Assembly: GCA_025966355.1 (NCBI GenBank)
Contig: JAICWZ010000119.1
Location: 1-6,290 of the forward strand
Direction: 5' to 3'
Source of the DNA: Thermomicrobiaceae bacterium
GTDB taxonomy: Bacteria > Chloroflexota > Chloroflexia > Thermomicrobiales > Thermomicrobiaceae
DNA: 6,290 nt
Shown here: in pieces, positions 1-5,424 of the stretch
How positions within the stretch are numbered: position 1 is the first letter of the stretch
How the letters are laid out: the number at the start of each line of letters is the position of its first letter
Program-made: the position numbers and the translations under genes
Notes under the pieces: model-generated
Database searches by the model: none
What the model was told of the DNA's origin: nothing
Seen by the model: only the letters and a program-made list of their open reading frames with translations

Positions 1-85
1 ATCGTGACCCTGATACCGGCGCAATCGGACACACGCTTCGGTGACGTTGGCTGGCCTTCGGATAAACGTTGATGGCGCGGCGAGG

Positions 86-109
86 CGGTCGCCGGAACCG
101 CGGCGACCG
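86..109. repeat. Perfect 9-bp inverted repeat (hairpin 1 of a tandem pair)
   Basis: CGGTCGCCG at 86-94 is exactly the reverse complement of CGGCGACCG at 101-109, with a 6-nt loop (GAACCG). It lies just beyond the stop codon of the minus-strand gene ending at 151 and two bases from a second hairpin. No T-run follows in either direction, so it is not a textbook Rho-independent terminator. It could still stabilise or end transcripts between this gene and whatever lies to the left. In 1-85 a plus-strand frame is open from base 1 to a TGA at 70-72 and could be the tail of a convergent gene, but these 23 codons carry no recognisable motif. Confidence 0.55.
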
Positions 110-111
110 AC

Positions 112-131
112 GGGAGGAGCAAGCTCCTCCC
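112..131. terminator. Second tandem hairpin; possible T-less terminator or REP-like palindrome
   Basis: GGGAGGAGC at 112-120 is followed, after AA, by its exact reverse complement GCTCCTCCC at 123-131. As RNA this gives an 8-bp stem with a CAAG (or CTTG) tetraloop. It begins about 20 nt beyond the stop codon of the minus-strand hypothetical gene, the right place for transcript termination, but no U-tract follows on either strand. Short GC-rich palindromes of this kind are also common as dispersed REP-like repeats, which cannot be tested from one copy. The palindrome is seen directly; the terminator role is inference. Confidence 0.45.
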
Positions 132-150
132 CTACGATCGGGGACGAAGA

Positions 151-918
151 TTAAAGATTTTCGTCGTGGCCGAGGTTTTGGAGCTCGTCGACGATGGCGC
201 GTAGCTCGTTGGCGCGGGCGTGCATGCGCACGATCGGCTCGCCGTTGTTGTCGAGGAAGAGGATGTCGATATGATCCTCGGCGTCGACCATCTCGGAGCC
301 GCCGTAATCGAGCTCAACGGTCAGTACCGGCGTGATCCGCTCGCCACCCTGCTGGGCGGGCTCACCGGGCGGTGTGTTGGCCGCCGCATAGCCCCAGTGG
401 TCGACGAGGTCGACCAGCGCGCCGCGTTCGTTTGGCTCGCTGCCGAGATAGAGCGAGAGATCGATGCGGCCGTCGCTTAAATGGAGGTAGACGCCGTCTT
501 GCGCCTGCTCGATGGCGACATCTTGCGGAAACCAGAGGTCGTAGATAACGAGTGGGCGGGCGGCATCGGAGTCGTCATCGTCGTCAGTTTCTTCTTCGCC
601 CTCGAGCCCACCCTGCTGCTGCAAGAGTGAATAGTGCGCCAGTCCGTAGATGTAGAGCGTCTCGGCCAGGCGCGAGCGGAGCGGCGCGCTGAATGTGCCG
701 GGGAACTCATCTTCGATCAGTCGTTCCAGCGTGCGGACCATCCGGCCGTACTCTTCCATGTCGCGTAATTCGCGGTTGACAAAGCCGCGCGCGCCCTGGA
801 AGGCGGCTCGGAAATCCTCATAAATGTCTTCGCCCGACTGTTCGCCGAGAAAACGGCGGATATCTTCGAAAAGGTCTTCTTCGTTCGATGGGTTCTCGTG
901 CTCCGGATGCTCGGACAC
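151..918 (-). CDS. Acidic hypothetical protein, 255 aa, function unknown
   Basis: I do not recognise this family. The reading frame starts at GTG (918-916) and ends at TAA (153-151). The start is supported by a purine-rich Shine-Dalgarno, GGGGAGAG, at 932-925, six bases upstream. The protein is strongly acidic. Residues 1-105 look mainly helical and rich in charged residues (for example the stretch around EDIRRFLGEQ, 18-27, and MVRTLERLIEDEF, 60-72). Residues 106-118 form a low-complexity acidic linker (EGEEETDDDDDSD). Residues 122-255 look like a mixed beta domain with alternating hydrophobic strands, such as DGVYLHLSDGRIDLSLYLGS (141-160) and HIDILFLDNNGEPIVRMHA (216-234), followed by a helix at the C-terminus. 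There is no signal peptide, membrane segment, cysteine motif or nucleotide-binding loop, so it is probably cytosolic. It is transcribed divergently from the PucR-type regulator and ends before the tandem hairpins. The clean start, length and domain-like layout argue for a real gene. Confidence 0.75.
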   Translation of the reverse strand: MSEHPEHENPSNEEDLFEDIRRFLGEQSGEDIYEDFRAAFQGARGFVNRELRDMEEYGRMVRTLERLIEDEFPGTFSAPLRSRLAETLYIYGLAHYSLLQQQGGLEGEEETDDDDDSDAARPLVIYDLWFPQDVAIEQAQDGVYLHLSDGRIDLSLYLGSEPNERGALVDLVDHWGYAAANTPPGEPAQQGGERITPVLTVELDYGGSEMVDAEDHIDILFLDNNGEPIVRMHARANELRAIVDELQNLGHDENL

Positions 919-1126
919 CGTCGTCTCTCCCCGGAATCATGGCAACAGACACCATAGGCCGGTGCGCAACCATGGACACATACACGCGCGACAAAGGTCC
1001 AACGCGCTGAACAATACCAGAGAAGCGAGGCAGGGGCTAGATGCGTAGGAACTGAGCGTCAGGCGCCGCCGAGGTTCAAGCATACGCCACGACCTTCCCA
1101 CTCATTTTCTCCGCATACGTTCATAG

Positions 1127-1140
1127 CTCCGCCGGCGGAG
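1127..1140. repeat. 14-bp perfect palindrome
   Basis: CTCCGCCGGCGGAG reads the same on both strands. It sits 209 bp upstream of the end of the hypothetical gene's 5' side and 246 bp before the regulator's start. It could be a dimeric operator, but GC-rich palindromes of this size also arise by chance in such DNA. Confidence 0.35.
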
Positions 1141-1197
1141 TTGCCAGGCTGTCACGGTTCGCTGAAAGACTGGCACGCGTTGTGCACTTCTCCTCCG

Positions 1198-1235
1198 TGT
1201 GTCGCGCGGTTGACGATGGAGAAGGCCGCGACACA
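1198..1235. promoter_or_regulatory. 9-bp inverted repeat, candidate operator
   Basis: TGTGTCGCG at 1198-1206 is the exact reverse complement of CGCGACACA at 1227-1235, with a 20-nt spacer. The half-site centres are 29 bp apart, close to three helical turns, so a dimeric regulator could bind both on one DNA face. It lies about 150 bp upstream of the PucR/CdaR-type gene, and autoregulation is plausible but not shown. A shifted pairing (CGCGG 1205-1209 with CCGCG 1226-1230) is also possible. The spacer contains a TTGACG hexamer (1210-1215) without a matching -10. Confidence 0.35.
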
Positions 1236-1267
1236 GCCGATCACGCAGACAAGTCGCGAGTCCCAGG

Positions 1268-1365
1268 TTGTCGGGATGCATGCCGTTAAGTCAGGCGGAA
1301 CGCACACCGAAGCAGCGTGTGCGTCACCCTTGGCTCCGCGTAACGGCGAAGCCGCATCCCGGTAG
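1268..1365 (+). promoter_or_regulatory. Candidate structured 5' leader of the PucR-type gene
   Basis: Several helices nest inside one closing stem. The closing stem pairs CGGGATGC (1272-1279) with GCATCCCG (1354-1361), extended outward by two G-U pairs, a U-A and a further G-U (1268-1271 with 1362-1365) that form only in plus-strand RNA. Inside are ACGCACAC (1300-1307) with GTGTGCGT (1317-1324), 9-nt loop; GGCTCCGC (1332-1339) with GCGAAGCC (1346-1353), seven pairs and one C-A mismatch; and a weak GCC/GGC helix (1282-1284 with 1294-1296). The result is a multi-branched fold ending 7 nt before the GGAG ribosome binding site at 1373-1376. This suggests a cis-acting RNA, although a dispersed palindromic repeat is an equally open explanation. 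It matches no riboswitch or tRNA I recognise. Confidence 0.35.
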
Positions 1366-1386
1366 AAATGATGGAGTGGTTCGGAG

Positions 1387-2451
1387 ATGTCGGTGCAGCT
1401 TTCGCCGAATGAACATGGTGCGGACCGGCGTGGCACGCACGTCCGCGGGTATCTGCTCCAACTTGTGGCGGAGCTTTCACGCGACACACCCCAGTTCGAG
1501 TCCACCGAGCCGGTCCCCGTCCAGTTGGTTGAGATGCTACTCGAACTCTCGCGCGAGCCGAGCCGCGGCATCGAGAACGCGCCAAACTATCATGAAACGC
1601 AGCGACGTTTCATCGAAGGTGTCTTGCGCGATTCCCGGCTTGCCGAGGCCGATATCCTGCTCGGCGGTCAGATCTTTGGGATCGATCTCACGCGGCCACG
1701 GGCCGTCATTCTGGTTGATGCCGCCGGCTACATTCTGAACAATCAGCCCGAACGAGAGACGGACGACAGCGGTGAACGGCGACGAGCACAGCAGGTGATC
1801 AGTTGCATCGTCAAATACTTCTCGCTCCCGAGCGATACGATCTGCGCCGATATCGGCGACGGAGAGATTGCTATCCTCAAGGCAAGCAGTTCGCGCGATC
1901 TGGCCAGCTGGGTCGAACCGGCGGATCGCTCACGCTGGGGCACGCTGTCGTGGGCCGATCTTGGTGCGTTGAAACGCGCAGCCGATGGCCTGTTGCAGGC
2001 GCTGCGACAGGAGATTCGTGGCGAGATGACCATCGGCATTGGGCGCTACCATCCGGGGATTCGGGGATTGGCCCATTCGTATCAGGATGCCCGTGCCGCT
2101 CTCTCGATCGGCATCCAATACGAAGGCGCCAACCGCGTGCATTGCCTCGATCGCCTCGGCATCGCCTCCTTCGTCGGCGTGTCGGACGATCGCACGAAGC
2201 TCGATCTTTCGGCGCATCTCCTGAGTCCGCTCGACCACGCGCCGGAACTGCTCGAGACGCTTGATGTCTTCTTTAGCGAGAATTGCGCGCCGTCGACGAC
2301 AGCCGCTCGGCTCGCCATCCATCGCAATACGCTGCGATACCGGCTCGACAAGATCGCCTCTCTCACCGGCCTCGATCCGCGCATTTTCGACGACGCGGTG
2401 CAGCTTCGGCTCGCGCTCGTTGTGCGCCTGCTCAGAGAGCACTCCTCCTAG
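1387..2451 (+). CDS. PucR/CdaR-family helix-turn-helix transcriptional regulator
   Basis: This 354-residue cytoplasmic DNA-binding protein resembles the C-terminal two-thirds of CdaR (sugar diacid regulator). Residues about 98-262 form the GGDEF-like CdaR/PucR middle domain, beginning FGIDLTRPRAVILV (97-110) and containing the family stretch IGIGRYHPGIRGLAHSYQDA (216-235). Residues about 288-350 form the PucR C-terminal helix-turn-helix, with the hallmark HRNTLRYRLDKI (312-323). The first ~95 residues are mostly helical and correspond to the linker helix seen just before the middle domain in CdaR; the N-terminal sugar-diacid recognition domain of full-length CdaR is absent. The ATG at 1387 is supported by GGAG at 1373-1376, and in-frame stops at 1363 and 1369 exclude a longer protein from this frame. 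It is divergent from the acidic hypothetical gene and precedes the heptose operon by 167 bp on the same strand. Its ligand and targets are unknown; regulation of either neighbour, or itself, is inference. Confidence 0.9.
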   Translation: MSVQLSPNEHGADRRGTHVRGYLLQLVAELSRDTPQFESTEPVPVQLVEMLLELSREPSRGIENAPNYHETQRRFIEGVLRDSRLAEADILLGGQIFGIDLTRPRAVILVDAAGYILNNQPERETDDSGERRRAQQVISCIVKYFSLPSDTICADIGDGEIAILKASSSRDLASWVEPADRSRWGTLSWADLGALKRAADGLLQALRQEIRGEMTIGIGRYHPGIRGLAHSYQDARAALSIGIQYEGANRVHCLDRLGIASFVGVSDDRTKLDLSAHLLSPLDHAPELLETLDVFFSENCAPSTTAARLAIHRNTLRYRLDKIASLTGLDPRIFDDAVQLRLALVVRLLREHSS

Positions 2452-2507
2452 CTGTTCAATTGCATAAATCCTTGCTCTTGCCCATCAGACGAATGACCGA
2501 TGAATCG

Positions 2508-2513
2508 TAATAT
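2508..2513 (+). promoter_or_regulatory. Weak candidate -10 element for the heptose operon
   Basis: TAATAT at 2508-2513 matches five of six bases of the -10 consensus and sits in the most AT-rich part of the window, about 105 bp before the gmhA start. No good -35 box lies 16-18 bp upstream (TCAGAC at 2485-2490). It is embedded in two imperfect direct repeats, AATCGTAAT (2503-2511) and AATCGTTAT (2517-2525), that could bind a regulator. No terminator is evident between the regulator gene and gmhA, so read-through remains possible. Confidence 0.25.
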
Positions 2514-2543
2514 GGCAATCGTTATGCTTGGTTCAACGCCGTT

Positions 2544-2562
2544 GGATGGACGATCACCATCC
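2544..2562 (+). repeat. Small hairpin in the operon leader
   Basis: GGATGG at 2544-2549 pairs with CCATCC at 2557-2562 across a 7-nt loop. It lies 57 bp before the proposed gmhA start, in the presumed 5' untranslated region. No T-tract follows, so it is unlikely to terminate transcription. Confidence 0.3.
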
Positions 2563-2618
2563 GCGATGACGCCGGCTTAGCGGTTGTTCTGATGCTCGGA
2601 CGTGGAGAGGAGAGCAGA

Positions 2619-3278
2619 GTGGCGCTCAAACGTCGAGATGCCCGATTGCTGGTTGAGCCGCCACCTGACGCGACCGGTCGCTTTGCCGAATCGGTGGCGG
2701 ACGCGCTCGCCGGACGTCGCCTGAGCTACGCATGTGCGCTGCACGAACTGGAACGGCAGCGGCTGGGGTTGGCCGAAGCCGCCGCTTGCCTGACACAGGC
2801 TCTGGCGAACGGCCGGACGGTGCTGGTTGCCGGTAACGGCGGGAGCGCCGCCGAAGCGCAGCATTTCGCCGCCGAACTGGTCGGACGGTTCAAACGCGAA
2901 CGCGCTCCCTATCCGGTCCTGGCGCTCACCGCCGATAGTGCCATCGTCACGGCCATCGGTAACGACTACGGCTTCCACGAGATCTTCAGCCGGCAGGTGC
3001 GTGGCTTCGGTCATCCGGGCGACGTGCTGGTGCTGTTCAGCACCAGTGGCGAATCGCGCAATCTTCTCCAGGCGGCTGAGGCGGCGCACAGGCAGCAGAT
3101 GCCGGTCGTCGCGCTGGCCGGTGCGCCTGCCTGCAGCCTGCTGCGCCTGGCGGACCACGGCGTCTGTGTGCCAGATGCCGATACCGCGCTCGCGCAGGAG
3201 ATCCACCTGCTCCTCACGCACATCCTCTGCGACATCGTTGAACGCGAACTGGCGGCCCGCGAAGGAGGCTGCTCATGA
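2619..3278 (+). CDS. gmhA: Phosphoheptose isomerase (sedoheptulose 7-phosphate isomerase)
   Basis: GmhA converts D-sedoheptulose 7-phosphate to D-glycero-D-manno-heptose 7-phosphate, the first committed step of ADP-heptose synthesis, in the cytosol. The protein is a single SIS domain. With the start used here (219 aa), the phosphate-binding motif AGNGGSAAEAQHFAAELVGR spans residues 71-90, a second sugar-phosphate loop STSGESRN is at 141-148, and the residues matching the GmhA zinc/catalytic set are present: H82, E86, Q193 and H201. I chose GTG at 2619 because GGAGAGGAG (2604-2612) lies six bases before it; the in-frame ATG at 2592 (228 aa) has no ribosome binding site. Even so the N-terminus is about 20 residues longer than E. 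coli GmhA (192 aa). The stop overlaps the gmhB start (ATGA). A SIS relative such as DiaA is the main alternative, but the zinc ligands and the operon favour GmhA. Confidence 0.9.
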   Translation: MALKRRDARLLVEPPPDATGRFAESVADALAGRRLSYACALHELERQRLGLAEAAACLTQALANGRTVLVAGNGGSAAEAQHFAAELVGRFKRERAPYPVLALTADSAIVTAIGNDYGFHEIFSRQVRGFGHPGDVLVLFSTSGESRNLLQAAEAAHRQQMPVVALAGAPACSLLRLADHGVCVPDADTALAQEIHLLLTHILCDIVERELAAREGGCS

Positions 3279-3925
3279 CCACGACCCCGGCGGTCTTTCT
3301 CGACCGTGACGGCACGCTCGTCGAGCCACGTCACTATCCCACCCGGCCGGAAGATCTGATCCTCTATCCGACCATCGCACCGCACCTCCAGCAGCTCCGG
3401 CAGGACGGCTTTCGCCTGGTGGTGATCACCAACCAGTCGGGCATCGCCCGCGGGCTTTTCAGCGAGGACGACCTGACACGGATGCACGACGATCTGCGCC
3501 TGCGGCTGCGGCGTCTCGGCGTCGAGATCGATGGCTTCTTTCACTGCCCGCATCACCCGGAGGGTGTCATTCCCGAGCTGGCGATCGCCTGCTATTGCCG
3601 CAAGCCGGAGCCTGGACTGCTGCTGGCGGCCGCCACCGCATTAGACCTCGATCTGACGCGAAGCTGGTTCATCGGCGACATCCTGAACGACGTCGAGGCG
3701 GGAAACCGCACCGGGTGTCGTACGGTCCTCGTCGATCTCGGCACCGAGTCGCCGCCCGAATCGCCGTCGCGCACGCCGCACTACGTGGCGCGTGATACCG
3801 AACACGCCCTGCGCATCGTGCGGGCGGTTGAGCGCCGTGGCCCGGCCGTCGATACGAGCTATCTCCCGTCGAGTTGGCTTCCCAACCAAACGGCAGGAGA
3901 GCGGCTCGTTGGGAGGAGCGCATGA
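3275..3925 (+). CDS. gmhB: D-glycero-D-manno-heptose 1,7-bisphosphate 7-phosphatase
   Basis: GmhB removes the 7-phosphate from heptose 1,7-bisphosphate, between the kinase and adenylyltransferase steps done by HldE. This 216-residue HAD-superfamily (histidinol-phosphatase-like) enzyme shows every expected motif: motif I FLDRDGTLV with nucleophile D10 and acid/base D12, motif II TNQSG at 52-56, motif III lysine K110 in CRKPEPG, and motif IV GDILND (134-139). The structural zinc loop of GmhB is intact as C91-x-H93 and C106-x-C108. Residues ~180-216, rich in Pro, Ser and Arg, extend past the usual HAD core and look non-conserved. The ATG overlaps the gmhA stop by 4 nt and has GAAGGAGG (3261-3268) six bases upstream. 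The stop in turn overlaps hldE. HAD phosphatases have related substrates (e.g. histidinol phosphate); placement next to hldE decides the call. Whether it prefers the beta or alpha anomer is not visible; the HldE context implies beta. Confidence 0.92.
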   Translation: MTTTPAVFLDRDGTLVEPRHYPTRPEDLILYPTIAPHLQQLRQDGFRLVVITNQSGIARGLFSEDDLTRMHDDLRLRLRRLGVEIDGFFHCPHHPEGVIPELAIACYCRKPEPGLLLAAATALDLDLTRSWFIGDILNDVEAGNRTGCRTVLVDLGTESPPESPSRTPHYVARDTEHALRIVRAVERRGPAVDTSYLPSSWLPNQTAGERLVGRSA

Positions 3926-5424
3926 TCGCCGATCTCGACGTTGTGCAGCGATTCCGTGGTCTGCGGGTGCTGATCATCGGTGATGCCATGCTCGACAGCT
4001 ATCTGGAAGGCACGGCGGCGCGCATCTGCTCCGAGGCGCCGGTTCCGGTGGTGCGCAAGATTGCCGAAGAGCGGGTGCCGGGCGGCGCGGCCAACGTTGC
4101 CGCCAATCTGTCGGCGCTCGGTGCCGAGGTCTTTCTGCTGGGGGTTACCGGTGACGATCCGGCCGGTCTGCTGCTCCGCGCCGCATTGCGCGATCGCGGC
4201 ATTGATGATTCCTGGCTGGTGGCGGACGCGCATGCGACGACACTGCACAAGCTGCGTATTCTCGCCAACGGTCAGTACGTCGTTCGCTTTGATGAGGGCG
4301 GCGACGGACAGTACAGCCGTAAGACGCGGCAGGAACTCAGCGCGGCGCTCGATCACATCTATCCGAGTTGCGACCTGATCGTGCTGTCCGACTACAACTA
4401 TGGCGTCATCAGCGATGCGCTGCTCGGTCAGATCCGCCGCCTGCGCGACGCGATGCCGCGCGTGCTGGCGGTCGATGCGAAGAAGCTCGCGCGTTTCCGT
4501 GAAGTGGGCGCAACGATCATCACCCCGAACCATCTCGAAGCAGGGCTGGCTGCCGGGCTGAGCGCGGACGACGCGGACGTTCACGATATTCAGGCGACCA
4601 TGCGTATCGGGCGGCGGCTGATCGAGGCGATTGATGCCGAGCATCTGGCGATCACGCTCGGAGCGGAGGGCGTCTGCCTCGTCAACCGGCGTGGTCAAGC
4701 GCGACATCTGCCGGGGCACCCGGTGCCACGCGTGAGCGATGTCGGCGCCGGCGATTCGTTCCTGGCCGTTATCGCGCTGGCACTGGCAAGCGGGGCGAGC
4801 GCACATCAGGCCGCCCGGATTGCCATCGAAGCGTCCTGCGTCGCGGCGGGCAAGCGACGCACATCGACCGTCTCGCTGCGCGAACTGCTGCAACGCATCA
4901 GCCTGCAGGTGCATGCTGCGGAATCGCGTGGCGGAGAGCGTGAGCTTGGCCCGCTCATCGCCGCGCTCGATGCCGCCCGCGCGGCGGGGCAAACCGTCGT
5001 CTTCACCAACGGCATCTTCGATCTGCTGCACGCCGGGCATATCGAGTTCCTGCGCCAGGCGCGGCAACTGGGCGATCTGCTGGTCGTCGGCGTCAACTCG
5101 AACCGGACGACCCGCTTGCTCAAGGGTGACAACCGGCCGCTCAACGATGAGCAGAGCCGCCTGGCGTTGGTACGCGCGCTCGGGCCGGTCAGCCACGCCC
5201 TGCTCTTCGATGACGAAGAACCGTCGGCCATCATCCGTGCGCTGCAACCCGACATTCATGTCAAAGGCGGCGACTACGCCGGAGTCGAACTGCCCGAGGC
5301 CGAGGCAGTGGCCGAAGTCGGCGGGCGCATCGTCATCCTGCCGCTGGCCGGTGCGGGCGAGGCACGGCAGCTGGTCGAACGGATCGCGCTGCTGACGGGC
5401 GATGAGATCGGAGCGGAGCTATGA
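3922..5424 (+). CDS. hldE: Bifunctional heptose 7-phosphate kinase / heptose 1-phosphate adenylyltransferase
   Basis: HldE phosphorylates D-glycero-beta-D-manno-heptose 7-phosphate at C1 and, after GmhB acts, adenylates the 1-phosphate to ADP-D-glycero-beta-D-manno-heptose. The 500-residue protein (E. coli about 477) has both domains in the normal order. The PfkB/ribokinase kinase spans roughly 1-325: GDAMLDSY at 20-27, the substrate-binding PGGAANVAAN at 53-62, and the anion-hole/catalytic-base motif VGAGDS at 274-279 with D278. The cytidylyltransferase-like domain spans about 345-500: TNGIFDLLHAGH at 362-373, giving the HxGH signature (H370, H373), and KGGDY at 448-452. ATG 3922 is chosen over the in-frame TTG at 3874 because GGGAGGAG (3911-3918) precedes it and it overlaps the gmhB stop (ATGA). 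Several usually conserved kinase positions differ: SDYNYG (156-161) where SDYxKG is typical, and DAK (185-187) for DPK; TNGIFD replaces TNGCFD. The protein is therefore a divergent member, but all signature active-site motifs are kept. It ends in another ATGA overlap with the glycosyltransferase gene. Confidence 0.93.
   Translation: MIADLDVVQRFRGLRVLIIGDAMLDSYLEGTAARICSEAPVPVVRKIAEERVPGGAANVAANLSALGAEVFLLGVTGDDPAGLLLRAALRDRGIDDSWLVADAHATTLHKLRILANGQYVVRFDEGGDGQYSRKTRQELSAALDHIYPSCDLIVLSDYNYGVISDALLGQIRRLRDAMPRVLAVDAKKLARFREVGATIITPNHLEAGLAAGLSADDADVHDIQATMRIGRRLIEAIDAEHLAITLGAEGVCLVNRRGQARHLPGHPVPRVSDVGAGDSFLAVIALALASGASAHQAARIAIEASCVAAGKRRTSTVSLRELLQRISLQVHAAESRGGERELGPLIAALDAARAAGQTVVFTNGIFDLLHAGHIEFLRQARQLGDLLVVGVNSNRTTRLLKGDNRPLNDEQSRLALVRALGPVSHALLFDDEEPSAIIRALQPDIHVKGGDYAGVELPEAEAVAEVGGRIVILPLAGAGEARQLVERIALLTGDEIGAEL

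Larger units (their letters stand above)
919..1386. other. Divergent intergenic region, 468 bp, rich in inverted repeats
   Basis: This stretch separates the start of the minus-strand acidic gene from the start of the plus-strand regulator and must hold promoters for both. I find no convincing -35/-10 pair for either. On the plus strand a TTGACG at 1210-1215 resembles a -35 box but has no acceptable -10 at 16-18 bp. No frame here encodes a recognisable protein. Open frames on both strands continue into it (for example minus 1571-1152) but lack motifs and ribosome binding sites. What stands out is the series of perfect inverted repeats listed separately: 1127-1140, 1198-1235 and the nested set 1268-1365. 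Confidence 0.6.

Noticed and set aside
1..72. Tail of a plus-strand gene ending at TGA 70-72
   Set aside because: The frame is open from the window edge, but 23 codons without a motif are too few to support a gene call.
69..335. Plus-strand open frame of 88 codons at the left end
   Set aside because: Its product is almost entirely Arg/Gly-rich, it runs through both hairpins and it is antisense to the acidic gene.
1268..1365. tRNA or tRNA-like gene, given the cloverleaf-like set of helices
   Set aside because: There is no GTTCRA T-loop, D-loop GG or 7-bp acceptor plus 5-bp anticodon geometry, and no CCA-type end, on either strand.
1152..1571. Minus-strand open frame of 139 codons spanning the structured intergenic region and the regulator's 5' end
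   Set aside because: It overlaps the start of a well-supported regulator, has no ribosome binding site and no recognisable domain. The inverted repeats inside it explain its patchy composition better.
2512..2580. 22-codon open frame before gmhA as a possible leader peptide
   Set aside because: There is no ribosome binding site, it begins inside the -10-like hexamer, and it has no run of regulatory codons.
2592..2618. ATG 2592 as the gmhA start
   Set aside because: No Shine-Dalgarno precedes it, whereas GTG 2619 has GGAGAGGAG at ideal spacing. The extra nine residues would lengthen an already long N-terminus.
2577..3221. Minus-strand open frame of 214 codons antisense to gmhA
   Set aside because: gmhA on the plus strand carries all SIS and zinc-site motifs; this frame has none.
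3859..5259. Long minus-strand open frame (466 codons) antisense to hldE
   Set aside because: It mirrors the codon structure of a clearly functional hldE on the plus strand. Its translation shows no motif, and long antisense frames are expected in GC-rich genes.
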